Source of the DNA: Proteromonas lacertae
Lineage: Eukaryota > Sar > Bigyra > Opalinata > Proteromonadidae
DNA length: 36,930 bases
Assembly: GCA_002245135.1 (NCBI GenBank)
Contig: NGBS01000917.1
Location: 1-36,930 of the forward strand
Direction: 5' to 3'
Shown: piece by piece, positions 1 to 11,282 of the stretch
Layout: each line of letters begins with the position of its first letter
Numbering within the stretch: position 1 is the stretch's first letter
Program-made: the position numbers and the translations under genes
Notes under the pieces: model-generated
Database searches by the model: none
Told to the model about the DNA's origin: nothing
The model's input: the letters and a program-made list of their open reading frames with translations, nothing else

Positions 1-600
1 AGGAAGAATGTGTTTTATATAAGTCAGTATGAAGTAATTCCAGATGATTTAATTGAAAATAATCGTTATTGTGCAATTTTGAGAGAAGATGTCAAAGGAA
101 GTTGGAATTTATATAACATTGGCTGTGAATATTGCGATGATTACTTAAATAAATACAGTTGCAGTAGTAATAATAGTTCTAGTGATAATGAAGATAAATA
201 TACAACAAATAGACAATGTTTATTAAGGTTGAAACAATTTAATTATAATATAAAAGAGTGTTCAGTGGATGCTAGACATTAAAAGTAGAATTCCATTATT
301 AAATGAAGAAAATCGTAGAGATAGTTGGTGCCCAAGGTGTCCTAAAGTAGATTCTATGAAATTAAATACTAGATTACCTATATGGAATGAAAAATTAAAT
401 TAGTTTGTCAATGAATTTCCTGGAAGTAGTGTAAGAATGAGTTCAAATAAGAATTAGTGTTTTAGAGAATGAGAATAAAGAGATGTTACTACTTTTGGCA
501 AATACGCTCATAAAAAGTTTTCATTGAATATTTATGGTGTTTTATGTGTAATTCAAGGGTTTGGAATGTGCTTAAGCATGTACAATTGGTTGAAGTAATT
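1..600 (+). pseudogene. Tubby C-terminal domain gene fragment, decayed
   Basis: The first open stretch (from the left edge to 282) reads FYISQYEVIPDDL, a gap, then GSWNLYNIG. This resembles the start of the Tubby C-terminal domain (YLIS...DD...IGKLRSN..GT.FTIYDNG). After a stop near 282 the similarity resumes in another frame with LPIWNEKLN, FPGSSVRMSSNKN and a terminal VIQGFGMCLS, matching the family order P.WNE, NF.GRV..aS.KNFQL and aFaIaLS. The pieces lie in the right order but in different frames with in-frame stops, and I see no GT-AG introns that would join them. I read it as a dead Tubby-like gene, cut by the window edge. The family binds phosphoinositides and DNA, but no function is likely here. 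An exon structure I failed to see is the alternative. Confidence 0.6.
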
Positions 601-739
601 TTTTTCAAAATAATTTAATTATGTAATTTAGTTAATTATATCTGTATGTTTGTGTATAGGTGGAAAAAATCATATATATTAACCATATCAATTTTCAATT
701 TATATTAATTTGAATCATCCCCACAAAACAAAATAAATA

Positions 740-1886
740 CTATATAAAATCACATCTTATGTATTCTTTATATTCACCTCCTAATTTACTTAAGATCACT
801 TTATATAGAGAATTACCTGGTTTTAAGCTTTCTATAATATAATAATAATAATACATAATTTAATATACTAAATGATGGATAAAAGAAAAATGGTTTATCT
901 GCTGTAACTCCTAGCAAATTACCAACTTCCAACTCTCTTTTCAGTTGTTCTGGCTTAATTGTCTCATATCCATTAAAAAATAAAGTATTTTCACTAAATT
1001 CATCATCATGAGGTAGATTTTGTCCTGAATTCCAGAAATACAATGGATCTCTATCAATTCCTTTACTTTTAAGCGAATATTTCTCATCCATTTTATCAGA
1101 TAGTGCACACATTACTGGTAGACCAGATCTTGTATAATAAACTGGTGGAATATTTAATTGTTTAGAATTATATAAACATCCACTATTATATATATATATA
1201 TATATATTAATATATATTAATACAGTGATATTGGAACTAATAGATAACTACTGACAGGTTTAAAATCCAATAGTAACAACACTGTCTGTTTTGGATATAA
1301 ACTAGGATGAACTAATAATACTGTATATTTTGATAAATTCAGCTCATCAAATACTTTGAAATTAACATCAGGAAATGGATCTTCAACTATTTATTTTGAT
1401 AATATCTAAAATAAATACTATTTGAAATTGAATTATATTGATCAAATCCATTCATTTTAGATTCTGATACAATTTCAGAAAAATATCTATTTGTTTCCAT
1501 TAAAAGATCAATATATTCACTATTCATTATATCATAAATATACTCATTGGAGGGATTTATTGGAAATTCACTTTTAGTATCTTTTCCTTCTGTTTCAGAT
1601 TTAATAAGTGGCATTTTATCCATCTTCACTTCATTTATTATAAAATCATATATAGACTGAGAAGGCCAATATAAATCTTTTCCTCTATGAAATATACACA
1701 CATTTGAAATACTTTAAAAACAACCTCACATAATTATCAACTTTATCTTCAGTTTGAATAAGACCTATTAACGACTAATTATTAAAATGAACTTGATTAT
1801 ACTTTATATGCTGGGTGTTTGTCAAATTTCTTTGCAAATCTTAATGTTCGACGATATAATGATGTTAATAGCTTATTAGATGACAT
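740..1886 (-). CDS. LYR-motif protein fused to AlgH/UPF0301 (DUF179) domain
   Basis: Six exons, read downward: 1886-1803, 1774-1713, 1684-1419, 1386-1224, 1182-869, 831-740. The five GT-AG introns are 28-41 bp and all phases agree, giving about 326 aa. Residues 9-28 carry a LYR/Complex1 signature (SLYRRTLRFAKKFDKHP). LYR proteins usually bind mitochondrial acyl carrier protein and assist Fe-S or respiratory-complex assembly. The rest resembles AlgH/UPF0301: VLLVHPSL followed by TVLLLLD, then GYETIKPEQLKRELEVGN (compare GyagW.pGQLe.Ei..g.W), and LGGEYKEYI at the end. The AlgH assignment rests on weak motif similarity. The start at 1886 gives the LYR motif its usual N-terminal place. It is head-to-head with the cullin gene, with 286 bp between starts. 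I see no clear presequence. Intact as far as visible. Confidence 0.62.
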
Positions 1887-2172
1887 TCTTAAGAAATGGG
1901 TTTGTCAAGCCAGAATAAAATGATAAAGCGAATTTAGTTGATAATAAACTCATTAATGGTATAAATTATTTTAAGGAAACATGTATAAGAGTATTTGACA
2001 TTATATAATAAACATTTAGACCAAATAGAGAATTGTGTTTTTGCTGGAACATTTAGGTTGTATAACAGTAAAATAATTCATACATTGTAATTTTTAATGA
2101 ATATGAGAGAATCAGTTCTTTTTTCGAAAATTTTTGTTTCTAAAATACTATTCGTTTCATAAAATATCTTTA

Positions 2173-3853
2173 ATGTTAGACGTTATTAAGGCACAAGAAT
2201 TTCTTGAATCTGCTTCACAGGCTTTATCTTTAGCTTTCAAACAACAAGCCCCAAATTATTTAGTAAAGGACATGAATCAGTATTTTTGTTTTTCTTATTT
2301 TGTGTAGAATTGTTTTATCTCTTGCTATAAATGATCAAGGTGGATTACTTTACAGTGAATTCTTAGAATATTTGCATGATTACATTCAAACTATTCTTGA
2401 CCAGTTGAAAGATGTGAAGTTAGAGGATTATCCTAAAGAATTTGCAAAAATCTGGCTTAATTTTGAAGAGATTGAGAAGAAAGTAAACATCATTATGAAA
2501 TATGTTGTATATATATATATATATATATTTATAATGTTGATATAGAACATATATTACTGTAGTCGTTTCCCAGAGATTGTAGACACAAATACTGTAATGA
2601 AAACAACATTTTTGAATTATGTTTTATATACAGAGAATAGAAAAGATGTACTTGTAAATGACATGTTTATTTACATTGATAACAATCGTCATGGATTAGT
2701 AGTAGATGAAAGAAACTTCCACATTATCGGTAGAATGATTATGCAATTATTTGGAAGTGAAAATGAGAGTATTTATAAACAAGATTTTGAAACAAGATTC
2801 TTACAGACTAGTTATACATTCTATTACGATCAAAGTGTAATGCTTGAAAAATACACTTTGCAACAATATTTAGAAGGTGTTGAATTAATGTTTAACTTAG
2901 AAGAAGCTGAATTTGATTATTTATTACCAGAAACAAGAGACGAATTGAAGAAAATATTGATTTCTGTGTTAATAATGAAACCATGTGATCATGTATTTGA
3001 AAAGTCAAATATTGAAGATGTACACTCCATTATTAATGAGAATAATACTTATTATTTGAGATTAATGTATAATCTCTTCTCCAGAAGTGATGAAAGTCGT
3101 GATAAATTAGCTAAATTATTCTGTAATCATGTAAAAGATGAATTAACACGTTTATTAGTCTTGATTAATTCAGAAAATGCTCAAAAGCCAGAATATCTTA
3201 AAGATAACATCAAGAATATGATTCAATACATAAAATATATTGATTCATTTGTTGTTGATGAGTTTCAAAACGATCATGTCTTTCAAGATGAAAAAGAAGA
3301 AGCTTTTGAAAAAGCCATTGCTGAATGTACTGTTCCAGCTAAAGGATTGGTATTATATTTAGACGAACTTCTCTCAACAAAAGATATTTATGAAACTATT
3401 GAAGAGCCAAGATTGATTATTAAGACAGTATTTCATTTCTTTAAACTTATTAAAGACAAAGATGAATTTTTGACTGAATATTTGAATTACTTAAAAACAA
3501 GAATTAGTGATGAAAGATACGTTAATCCAAAATTAGAAGATTATGTCATTTGGTTATTGAAAGATAAAGTTAGACCAGAGAGTTTAGATCCAATTGAGAA
3601 GGAAAGAAATGATTATTTGGCAAAAGTACAATCAACAAATAATGAAGCTAATTCAGAAATGGAGATTAGTTTTGATGATGATAATGATTTGTATTATAGA
3701 CCATTACCTCCACCACCTGTTCCACCAAAAAGACATCCATTACCACCACCTCCATTACCACCAAAGCCAAAGAAGGAAACTGAAAAAGAAGGTGAAAAAG
3801 AAAAGCCAGAAGAACAACCAAAGAAGGAAGAAAAACCTGCTAAGAAAGAGTAA
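2173..3853 (+). CDS. Cullin-family protein lacking the C-terminal RBX1/NEDD8 region, with proline-rich tail
   Basis: Three exons (2173-2279, 2308-2506, 2546-3853) with introns of 28 and 39 bp, the second largely TA repeat; about 537 aa. The N-terminal two thirds show cullin-repeat features: an FLNYVLYTENRKD helix, MFIYIDNNRHGLVV, then YKQDFETRFLQTSYTFYYDQ and LQQYLEGVELMF, the order seen in cullins before the scaffold bend. Similarity fades around FHFFKLIKDKDEFLTEYL, which resembles the start of the cullin-homology domain. No RING-binding sheet, winged-helix B or neddylation lysine follows. Instead there is an acidic patch and a PLPPPPVPPK / PLPPPPLPPKP tail of SH3-ligand type, then a Lys/Glu-rich end. 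Canonical cullins are about 750 aa. It may scaffold without a RING, or be a decoy adaptor; this is inference. It ends 182 bp from the convergent PI4K gene. Confidence 0.72.
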
Positions 3854-4035
3854 ATGGTTGTTGTAGAGATAAATACAAATGTATCTTATAAGCATATATT
3901 TTTATACTGTGATTAATTTCATTTTTTTTTTACTCATTATTTATAATCAATAACATAAACACGTAAGTTGTAAAAAATAGTATATAAACATCATCAAATC
4001 CTAATATTTGAAATCTAACTAGATAAAAGAATATT

Positions 4036-5354
4036 TTATAGGGTTTGGAGATAATTATTAAACAGTTCTTCAAAATATTCCATTGATATATCAATATTTT
4101 CATATAAATCACCACATTCTTTCTTTACTTCATTTACCATTTCATTAAATACTGTTGTTTTTCTTCCACCATTTATCTGATACATATTTGCCAATTGATA
4201 CAAATTTAAACCGTAATTAACTCCCATTTTTATCCACAAAGTTGTTACTTTCAATGTTAATATAATTTCAGGAGTTAATAAATCACCTAAATCCTTTTTT
4301 AAATTCTTAATATCTTCATCCACATTAATATTCATAACCTCAGATATTGTTTGTTGAGAAAATGGTAATTTTGACTGAGGCCATTTATACCAACACCATG
4401 ATGGTTCAGATGTAATATACTCAATATTTGGGATTGAATATCCATGATCAATTGGAATCTATTGATTATAAATAATGATAATGATAATATAAGATATATA
4501 CTAAATGATTACATATTTCTTCTATATGAGAGAATGAACGAGATCTTGAACCTAAACTAAAATGACTTTGTTGTTGTTGATATTTTACTAATTTAGACAG
4601 ATTAGGAAAACTAACTGATCTTAAACTATTAGATGATGATGAATCATCCACTTGACATAACAAATTATTCTCATGTCTATCCATATTCAATATATGCAAA
4701 TCTAATATACCGATACTATGTATATCCTAATCATTTATATAAGAAATGAACATATACTGAAGTAGAAAAATGAACTGGACCAAAATCTTCAGCAGTATCT
4801 TTAAAGTTTACATATTGTTGAAAAGAACCATATTTGTTTTTAAAATATCCATTATTAATATTAATAATTATAGTTGTAGGAATAATGGAATATAAATAAG
4901 AGGCTATATATTCTCTAACATAAGCTTCACCTGATGGTATTCCATCAATTAAACCCCATTTTGACACTTTGTTATAACCTTTTGGATTATTAACAGTACA
5001 TGGTTCTTCATCAGACGGTTTAAATATTCCAATTGGATGATAATCATCATCAATGCATTTATAAGTTCCACCAGTGCAATCATGAATTAACTGAAGTGAT
5101 TTTGAATTTTCAAGCTGAATATCTATTTCTTCTAGAAAAGAGTGTAATAAATCAGAATAATTATAGGATTTTGGGTGACTATTTACATAAATAATTATTA
5201 AAAAATGAGTATTATACCAAATGTCGAAATTAGAAAATTCAGGTTCTTCTTCACCGTTAGAAACAATGTCCAAACCATATTCATCACATGTATCAATATC
5301 ACTTTCTTTGGAAATACTACTGATACTGACAATCTTTTGCAATTTTGAAGTCAT
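4036..5354 (-). CDS. Phosphatidylinositol 4-kinase, type II / plant gamma-like
   Basis: Three exons (5354-4758, 4726-4502, 4458-4036), introns of 31 and 43 bp, about 414 aa. It should phosphorylate phosphatidylinositol at the 4-position on Golgi or endosomal membranes. Visible family motifs in order: GGTYKC with IGIFKPSDEEP (ATP-binding lysine in FKP.DEEP), VNNPKGY, GIPSGEAYVREYIASYL, the substrate-loop GSFQQYV and AEDFGPVHF, catalytic LNMDRHENNLL (compare LN.DRH.GN), and metal-binding IPIDHGYSIP followed by WCWYKWPQ. The N-terminal ~100 residues are family-variable and acidic. The second exon carries a Ser/Asn-rich insert after the catalytic loop. FKP.DEEP and the WPQ segment are closer to the plant gamma class than to animal PI4KIIa, but no ubiquitin-like domain is visible. 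Head-to-head with Sec5, 202 bp between starts. All key residues are present. Confidence 0.85.
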
Positions 5355-5556
5355 TGTTTATATTTTCTATGAAATAACAAAATAAATTATACTAGTGTGT
5401 TTAACCCTCCAAAAGAGATTAAGTAAACTAGAAATTATTTAAATGAGCAGTATTGATTAAAGAGTAGTTTTTAAAAAACGGATTTTTTCAAAAACTTGGT
5501 TTGAACAAAGCTTGACTTATAAAATTTTAATATCTTTCTCTATTTAATTATTCTGT

Positions 5557-7188
5557 ATGTCTGCACCTCCCAAATGTATTTTTTGCTTACTCTCATATAT
5601 CATAGCAAAAGCTAAAGAACCAACAAAGTGGTCAGAAGTAGTAATTGAAGATGATGAGGATGATGAAGACCCATTATCTGTATAAATATGAAATTTATAT
5701 CTAGACTGTTTTACAAACTGCAGCAGCAAATGCATCTCAAGCATCTGCTAAAGATCCCTTATTAGTACTTCCAAAGTATTTTATAGAATTATAATATTAT
5801 TTATAGAGAAGTGTATACTTCTAAAGTCCAACAAGGTAATCAAAAACTGAGAAGAACAGCTGCCAATGATCCAGATCAAGATTTATCAGACTATAGTTTG
5901 TCTTTACAACAAGATAATTTCTATGCTCCACTATTTTTAGCATATGTTCATGATGACACTTCCTTATTTGATTTAAAGCGTGGTATTGAGTATTTTTTTA
6001 ATAATCATATTTATTTTAACATCTATTATCAAATAGAAATTTAAAACAAGATTCTTACGATCAAGCTGCACAAATGAAGAAATTAGTGAAGGAACATTTC
6101 GAGCAATTTGTTCAATGTCGAGATTCAGTTGAATCTGTAGGAACATTAACTACCGAAACATCCATATGGCCAGTACCACCCAATGACAATTACAAAGGTG
6201 GAAAAATCAAAGCAGAGAAATATTTGGATGCAGCAAAAGAAGAAAGTGAAGCATTATTCACTCCAGTGTTAAAACAAAATCAAGAAGTAAAATCTTTAAA
6301 ATTCGCTCAACATATATTAGACAGATACAATTATGTATTTAACCTACCAGATCAATTAAAACAATATTTAAGACAGAAAGAATATGAAGCAATAGTGAGA
6401 GAGTATTTGAGAGTAAAATCAACAATTAAAGATAATGAATTATCAGTGGTAGTGAAAGGAATGGAAGAAGTAGAAATCATAATACAACAATTACGTGAAG
6501 TATTATTAAAGCAATTAGAAAGAATTGATAGACCAGTAGGAGAAATGCAAAGAGCAGTTGAATTATTACAGGAAATAGGATGTGAAGAAGATCCATTAAA
6601 TTATTTGTTGAATGTTAGAAAACAATATGTTATAACGCAGTTAGAGAATTGTTCAATTCAATATGCATCATTAAGTGGAAGTGGTACTATCAATGTAGGA
6701 GGAGATAGTAAAAGTAAAGTAAAGATAAGTCGTGTTTATATGGATAAAGGAAGTGAAATATTGTTAAAACATTTGTTTGATTTGTGGGAATTGTCAGTTA
6801 GATGTATTGATGAAGAAAATTTAAGTAAATTTACAGTAAAAGATGGTGATAAATGTATAGGAGAAGTGATCTATGAATATTTAAAGTTGATTAAATATTT
6901 ATTAGTTGGAGACAATAGTGATGATGCATTTAATGAAGGTAATGGTGGTGATGATGATGAAGAAGAAGAGTTAGAATTTGAAGTTGAATCATCTGAGAAT
7001 ATGTCATTGAAAGATATAAGATATGCATTAACTACAATGGGAAAATTGATTGATAGTATTATTTCTACATCAGAAGTATATATATATATATAATATCAAT
7101 AATTAATATTATATTTTTGTATAGAAACATTTTCAAAGAGATGAAAAGAAACATAAAGTTGATCCATTTGATATAATTGTATAATATA

Positions 7189-7219
<31 letters not shown>

Positions 7220-8343
7220 TGGTATTGAAAAAGTAAATTCATTTTATCAAAAAGTCTATTCATCTTATTCATATTTATTATTCCAGGATACTGAAAACTG
7301 TATAATAATATATAATATATAATATATAGTTACGAGTGATTTATTAATGTCTGAAAAATGGGAAGTAGTAAGTCCAGATAATGTAATTGATATATACAAT
7401 ATAACTATATTACCACAACAATTCGAAATACAAATCAATAAAGCACTAAAACAAATAGATTCTGTATGTAGAGATGAACATCATAATCATACTAAAGGAT
7501 TTGTTAGTTGTTTTGAAGTGTTTTGTGATAATATTGATATATTAACACCACAAGAGACTGTTATTGAAGATTTAGATGAATTAGATGGTAATTCGTTACT
7601 TGTATAAATATTATTTTTATTAATTATATATATTTATATAGTTGAAACGAAATGCAAAGAATGTAACATCTGATTTACGTTTATTATTATTAATTTCTGA
7701 TATTAATTATACAAAAGAACATATCATTCCAACAATAACAATGAATTACGAATTACAAGAAGAAGAAGTGAATAATATATTCAGAAAATTAAATGAATTA
7801 ATGAAAAATCTAATCAATGATTATGTTGATAAAAAGAAACATATTATTGAAGAGTTATTACAGAATTTTAACTCTGATATAACTTGGACAGATGAATCAG
7901 ATCCAGAAATGATTAGAGATTATGTGTTAGAGATATTTTTACAAATGATTGTTATTGATAATGAAATAATAGAAACTATAGGTGATTTTGAATCTCAAGA
8001 TTTTACAGATGGAATGAAGTTTAGTGATTTTATATTTACAATATTATTGGATTTGTTATTTAACTTTTATAAAGTAGAAATACCCAAAATTAGTACTTTT
8101 AGTTCATCTACACATGTTGAAGTTGTTTTAGAGTTGAAATTTATGTCTAAAATATATGAAAAATATATGTCACAGAAGTTTAAAGATATTGTTAAAGACT
8201 GTATTAGTCATATTGAGAAACATACTTATCAAGGAAGTAAACCACTAAATACATTACCTGAAAATAGTAAATCATTGTTGGAGGAGTTGTTACAATTCTC
8301 TTTAGCAAGGACTATACTTTATACCACCTGTTTTTCTAGTTGA
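5557..8343 (+). CDS. SEC5: Exocyst complex subunit Sec5 (EXOC2)
   Basis: Nine exons: 5557-5575, 5606-5679, 5705-5775, 5807-5989, 6037-7075, 7125-7178, 7215-7299, 7330-7601, 7642-8343. The eight introns are 25-49 bp, several nearly pure TA. Phases are consistent through all joins, giving about 832 aa (human EXOC2 is about 920). Exocyst tethers secretory vesicles to the plasma membrane. Sec5 signatures: a basic and acidic N-terminus (EDDEDDEDPLS), FLAYVHDDTSLFDLKRGIE, LVKEHFEQFVQCRDSVESV (compare LVK.NF..FVscKdTID), SEALFTPVL, and RYNYVFNLPDQLKQYLRQ followed by YEAIVREYLRVKS. The helical C-terminus is divergent, and no IPT/TIG domain is present, as in yeast and plants. The start at 5557 is the first ATG giving an uninterrupted spliced frame. 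An acidic run (DDDEEEEELEFE) lies near 6950. Confidence 0.88.
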
Positions 8344-9493
8344 TTAATATATAATATATAATTGTATTGTTTATTTTTTTATACGTTAATGACTAAAGCA
8401 AATTAATAAAAGAAATACATTTTTAGGTTATAAATAATCGGTTTTCATGTGTTGAAATGATTATTTCAAAAGCAGCTTAATATGCTTTAGCCAAACCGAC
8501 ATGTACCTGTAATTATTAGCTGACCTTTAGTTATATACATATAAAAGCAAGGTATAGCAAAGCTCATAATATAATTTTCAAGCTTTATATACCATTCTTT
8601 AAAAACCCCATTTGACGTAATGATTTATTCACTTTCTTTATTTTGTAAATCAGATTTTTATGCTCAATGATGATTAATACTATTATAAAATGAGTAGAGC
8701 ATAATGTATGCTGAATATAAGAATTGACTTTGAGAAAAAAAGAAGAGTATATCTTGAATTATTTTCCATTTAGCAAATAGAGTGAAATAACATTTACATA
8801 TATGTCATATAAAAATATCGCTATAAAAAAGTAATAAACCTTGCTGCTGGTAAATTAGAGAAATTGGATTTTAACTTCGATAAGAAGTATTGGAATAATG
8901 TTTATAAAATTAAAGAGTAATTTATGTGTATGATTACTTTAAGGTGATAAATACACCTAAAATAACAAAAATGAAAAAGCGTTATAATTACATAAGAGTC
9001 ATGAAACAGAAAAATTAATATTAGATTTTGGAAACGATATATTATTCAATGCAACATACATTCATCCAATGAATCCTATAGAAAATGTGTTTTCTTTTTG
9101 CAGAAACAGTACAATATTTGAATTGAGAACAAGTTTTACACAAAATAGCTGAATTAGTCAAAACTATCACTCCTCAAGAGTAGTTCAACATAATTATCAT
9201 TCTATACATTTAGATGTAATTAATAGAAAAGATATATAGAAAACACTTTTATTACAATTTATCAAAATAAAAATAAATTAATTTGTTATTTGTAAGAATT
9301 TGTTTTTTGAAACTTGAAAGCTTGAATATTTTATTGAAAGTATTATGAATTTCTTCTCAACCAAACTGAAAAACACTGCAATAGCCATTAATATTATTAG
9401 TGAATTGTGAAGAATTGAACTACACTTTTAAACGATTGATAATACCAAACACAATTATAAAAAAGTAAAATCATTAAGTAAAAAAAAAAAACT
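8344..9493. other. Gene-poor spacer between Sec5 and PITP with a transposase remnant
   Basis: There is no intact gene in about 1150 bp. The first 500 bp are AT-rich with scattered stops. Between 8830 and 9200 short open stretches in different frames hint at decayed coding DNA, including the DDE fragment listed separately. A run of ten A residues directly precedes the stop of the convergent PITP gene. Confidence 0.6.
9025..9140 (+). mobile_element. Degenerate DDE transposase fragment (Tc1/mariner-IS630-like)
   Basis: A short open stretch reads TYIHPMNPIENVFSFCRN. This fits the end of the Tc1/mariner-type DDE domain, where the last acidic residue sits in P.snP.LNPIE..WS..K. Neighbouring frames around 8840-9010 are open in short pieces but show no clear DD motifs. 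No terminal repeats or target duplication were found. Only a fossil end of the catalytic core is supported. Confidence 0.45.
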
Positions 9494-10430
9494 CTACTCT
9501 TCTTTTGGAACATCTAATGTGTTAGCAAAAGAGCCGTGCAATCTCTTTTCTTCTAATTCAGCATTGGTCTTCTTCTCTAATTCACGAACTTCTTCAAAAG
9601 TCTTATCAATGTAATCATCAGACAAAGTAATAACACGTCTCATTGTAGATAAGAACAGTGATTTCTGATAATCCAATACCATCTTCTCTGTTTTAGTTTG
9701 AATTCCCCAATATTCAGCTTTAATATCACATAATTTATAACTACACATTGTTGGTCCTTGGAAGTTTTCCAGCCATCCTTTAGTGAATGGTCCGTATCCT
9801 TCTCTTGTCTTTGATTGCCATTTTGTTACATCTTCTTCTACTATCTTTTCATTACAGTTTTCAGAGAAATCTAAGAAAATTACTTCTCTTTTTTTTAATC
9901 TATCTGGAGTTAAGTTCAATGCATTCTCTTGCTCGCCTTTATCATCGGCAATCCATGTTTCACATATGATTTTGAATTTGTCGATTGATAAATAACCATT
10001 TACTAATACAGTGACTGTGTGTGGAGGAGCATGCCATGATTCTTCAATTAAGAATAATGCATCTATTAAAATCGATTAAATATGGTTGTATATACCAGTT
10101 GGAAGGAACATTTTGACAAATCCAGGTACACGAGATGAAAAATGATACCTAAACAATATAAATCGATTATATACTTTTTTAAAGTGTAGAAACCTTTTGT
10201 TTTTGGTGGAATAGTTTTAGTAATTTCAGACATTGGTAAATGACCATCTAAATTATCATATCTATTGAAAACAATAACAAAAAATGCATATACTCTTCAT
10301 TTTTAATCCATTCAACACCTTCACCTCCTCCAGAGTTTTTTAAACTAAGATCTATAATACTGTATAATTGACCCCTTTTAAATTCCTCACAAGTTGTAGG
10401 TAATGGAATTCTAAATTCAACTAAAACCAT
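9494..10430 (-). CDS. Phosphatidylinositol transfer protein, class I (START-like)
   Basis: Four exons (10430-10294, 10261-10175, 10148-10096, 10062-9494), introns of 32, 26 and 33 bp, about 281 aa, against about 270 for animal PITP alpha/beta. It should exchange phosphatidylinositol and another lipid between membranes. Motifs: N-terminal VEFRIPLPTTCEEFKRGQLYS (compare kEyRv.LPvsv.EYqvGQLYs), GGGEGVEWIKNEEY, YHFSSRVPGFVKMFLP, then SWHAPPHTVTVL (compare aWNAyPyc.Tv). The C-terminal half has REGYGPFTKGWLENFQGPTMCSYKLCDIKAEYWGIQ, close to GrGPL...W......p.MCaYKlv...f..wG.Q. The final helix is FEEVRELEKKTNAELEEKR. It is complete, with every intron phase agreeing. It is tail-to-tail with Sec5 across the remnant-bearing spacer. 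Another phosphoinositide gene, the PI4K, lies about 4 kb away. Confidence 0.9.
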
Positions 10431-11282
10431 TGCGAATTATATAAACAATTATCGAAGAAAAGAACGAAAATAGAAGAAAAATGAATCTTTTTTTCGTTAA
10501 AACCCCCAAATTATGAATTTATGTCCTACCTTGTTTAAATAGTTGACTTTGAATATAGCAATTTATTTTATGTTAGACATTTTGCACACGCTCTTATAAT
10601 TTCAACATTAATTTTGTCACAAAATAGGATTAGAATTATGTGAATTTATTTTCAACTTCTGTGTTATGCTGCTATTCTCATTTTATTATTTTCAATGTCT
10701 ATTTAATGATATGATAGTATTATTCCATAATAACAGCAGAATTATCTATTCTCACAAAATATATAAAAATATAACAATTCTATTTATAAAAAAAACAATT
10801 AAATTTATATCCATCCACTGTAGGGATATACAATTGCCAAGTTGTAGAAAGATTCTGGCTTAAGTTGAAAAACAACAAACCACGTAATCAAAATTGTCAT
10901 TGAAACTATCAGCGCAACGAGTGAACCCCAATAATCTAATAAATTATAAATATAACCTTATAAAACACACATTTCTCTGCCATTAAGTATATTCTTGAAT
11001 TTCTTCGTTTTTCTCCATACAAAAAGCATACATTGTAGAACCACAAAATTGGAAGTAGTAAGAAGCCACACCAGAAGTGTACTATGAAATCAAAAAAATA
11101 ATAATCATATAATATTTGGTGACTTTTCTGTAACGCTCTAGAACTTCATCAACCATTGAGAATGATTCAACTAACCTTCAAAAAAACGATTGAAGAAGAA
11201 AAAAGCAAAAAATACAAGCTTTCTATCAAGCTTAAAATTGGTCTTTTTATCAAAAATTTTCATTAACTCATTTTTTGAAAAT
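10431..11282. other. Spacer between PITP and cyclin H start sites, containing a membrane-protein remnant
   Basis: About 850 bp separate the divergent starts of PITP and cyclin H. Apart from the remnant at 10805-11156, I see only AT-rich sequence. It presumably holds both promoters, but no motif can be assigned. Confidence 0.5.
10805..11156 (-). pseudogene. Possible remnant of a TMEM8/PGAP6-like multi-pass membrane protein
   Basis: A short ATG exon (11156-11124, MVDEVLERYRK) can be spliced over a 42-bp GT-AG intron to an exon beginning at 11081 that contains GVASYYFQFCGSTMYAFCME. A further piece (10935-10805) reads YWGSLVALIVSMTILITWF, a clear membrane segment, and ends at a stop. The order FxFCgStmY...C followed by DYWGS loosely matches the TMEM8/DUF3522 family (S..YH.C ... 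f.DflGS). The middle exon runs into a TAA before a usable donor, so I take it as truncated or dead. The family call is tentative; any multi-pass protein could give this pattern. Confidence 0.35.

Noticed and set aside
1387-1701. Separate gene starting with GTG at 1701
   Set aside because: The stretch is an internal exon of the LYR-AlgH gene; upstream exons join in phase through two 28-bp introns to the ATG at 1886.
3594-3866. Open frame overlapping the cullin tail in another frame
   Set aside because: It is the out-of-frame reading of the proline/lysine-rich 3' end, with low-complexity Lys/His composition and no own start context.
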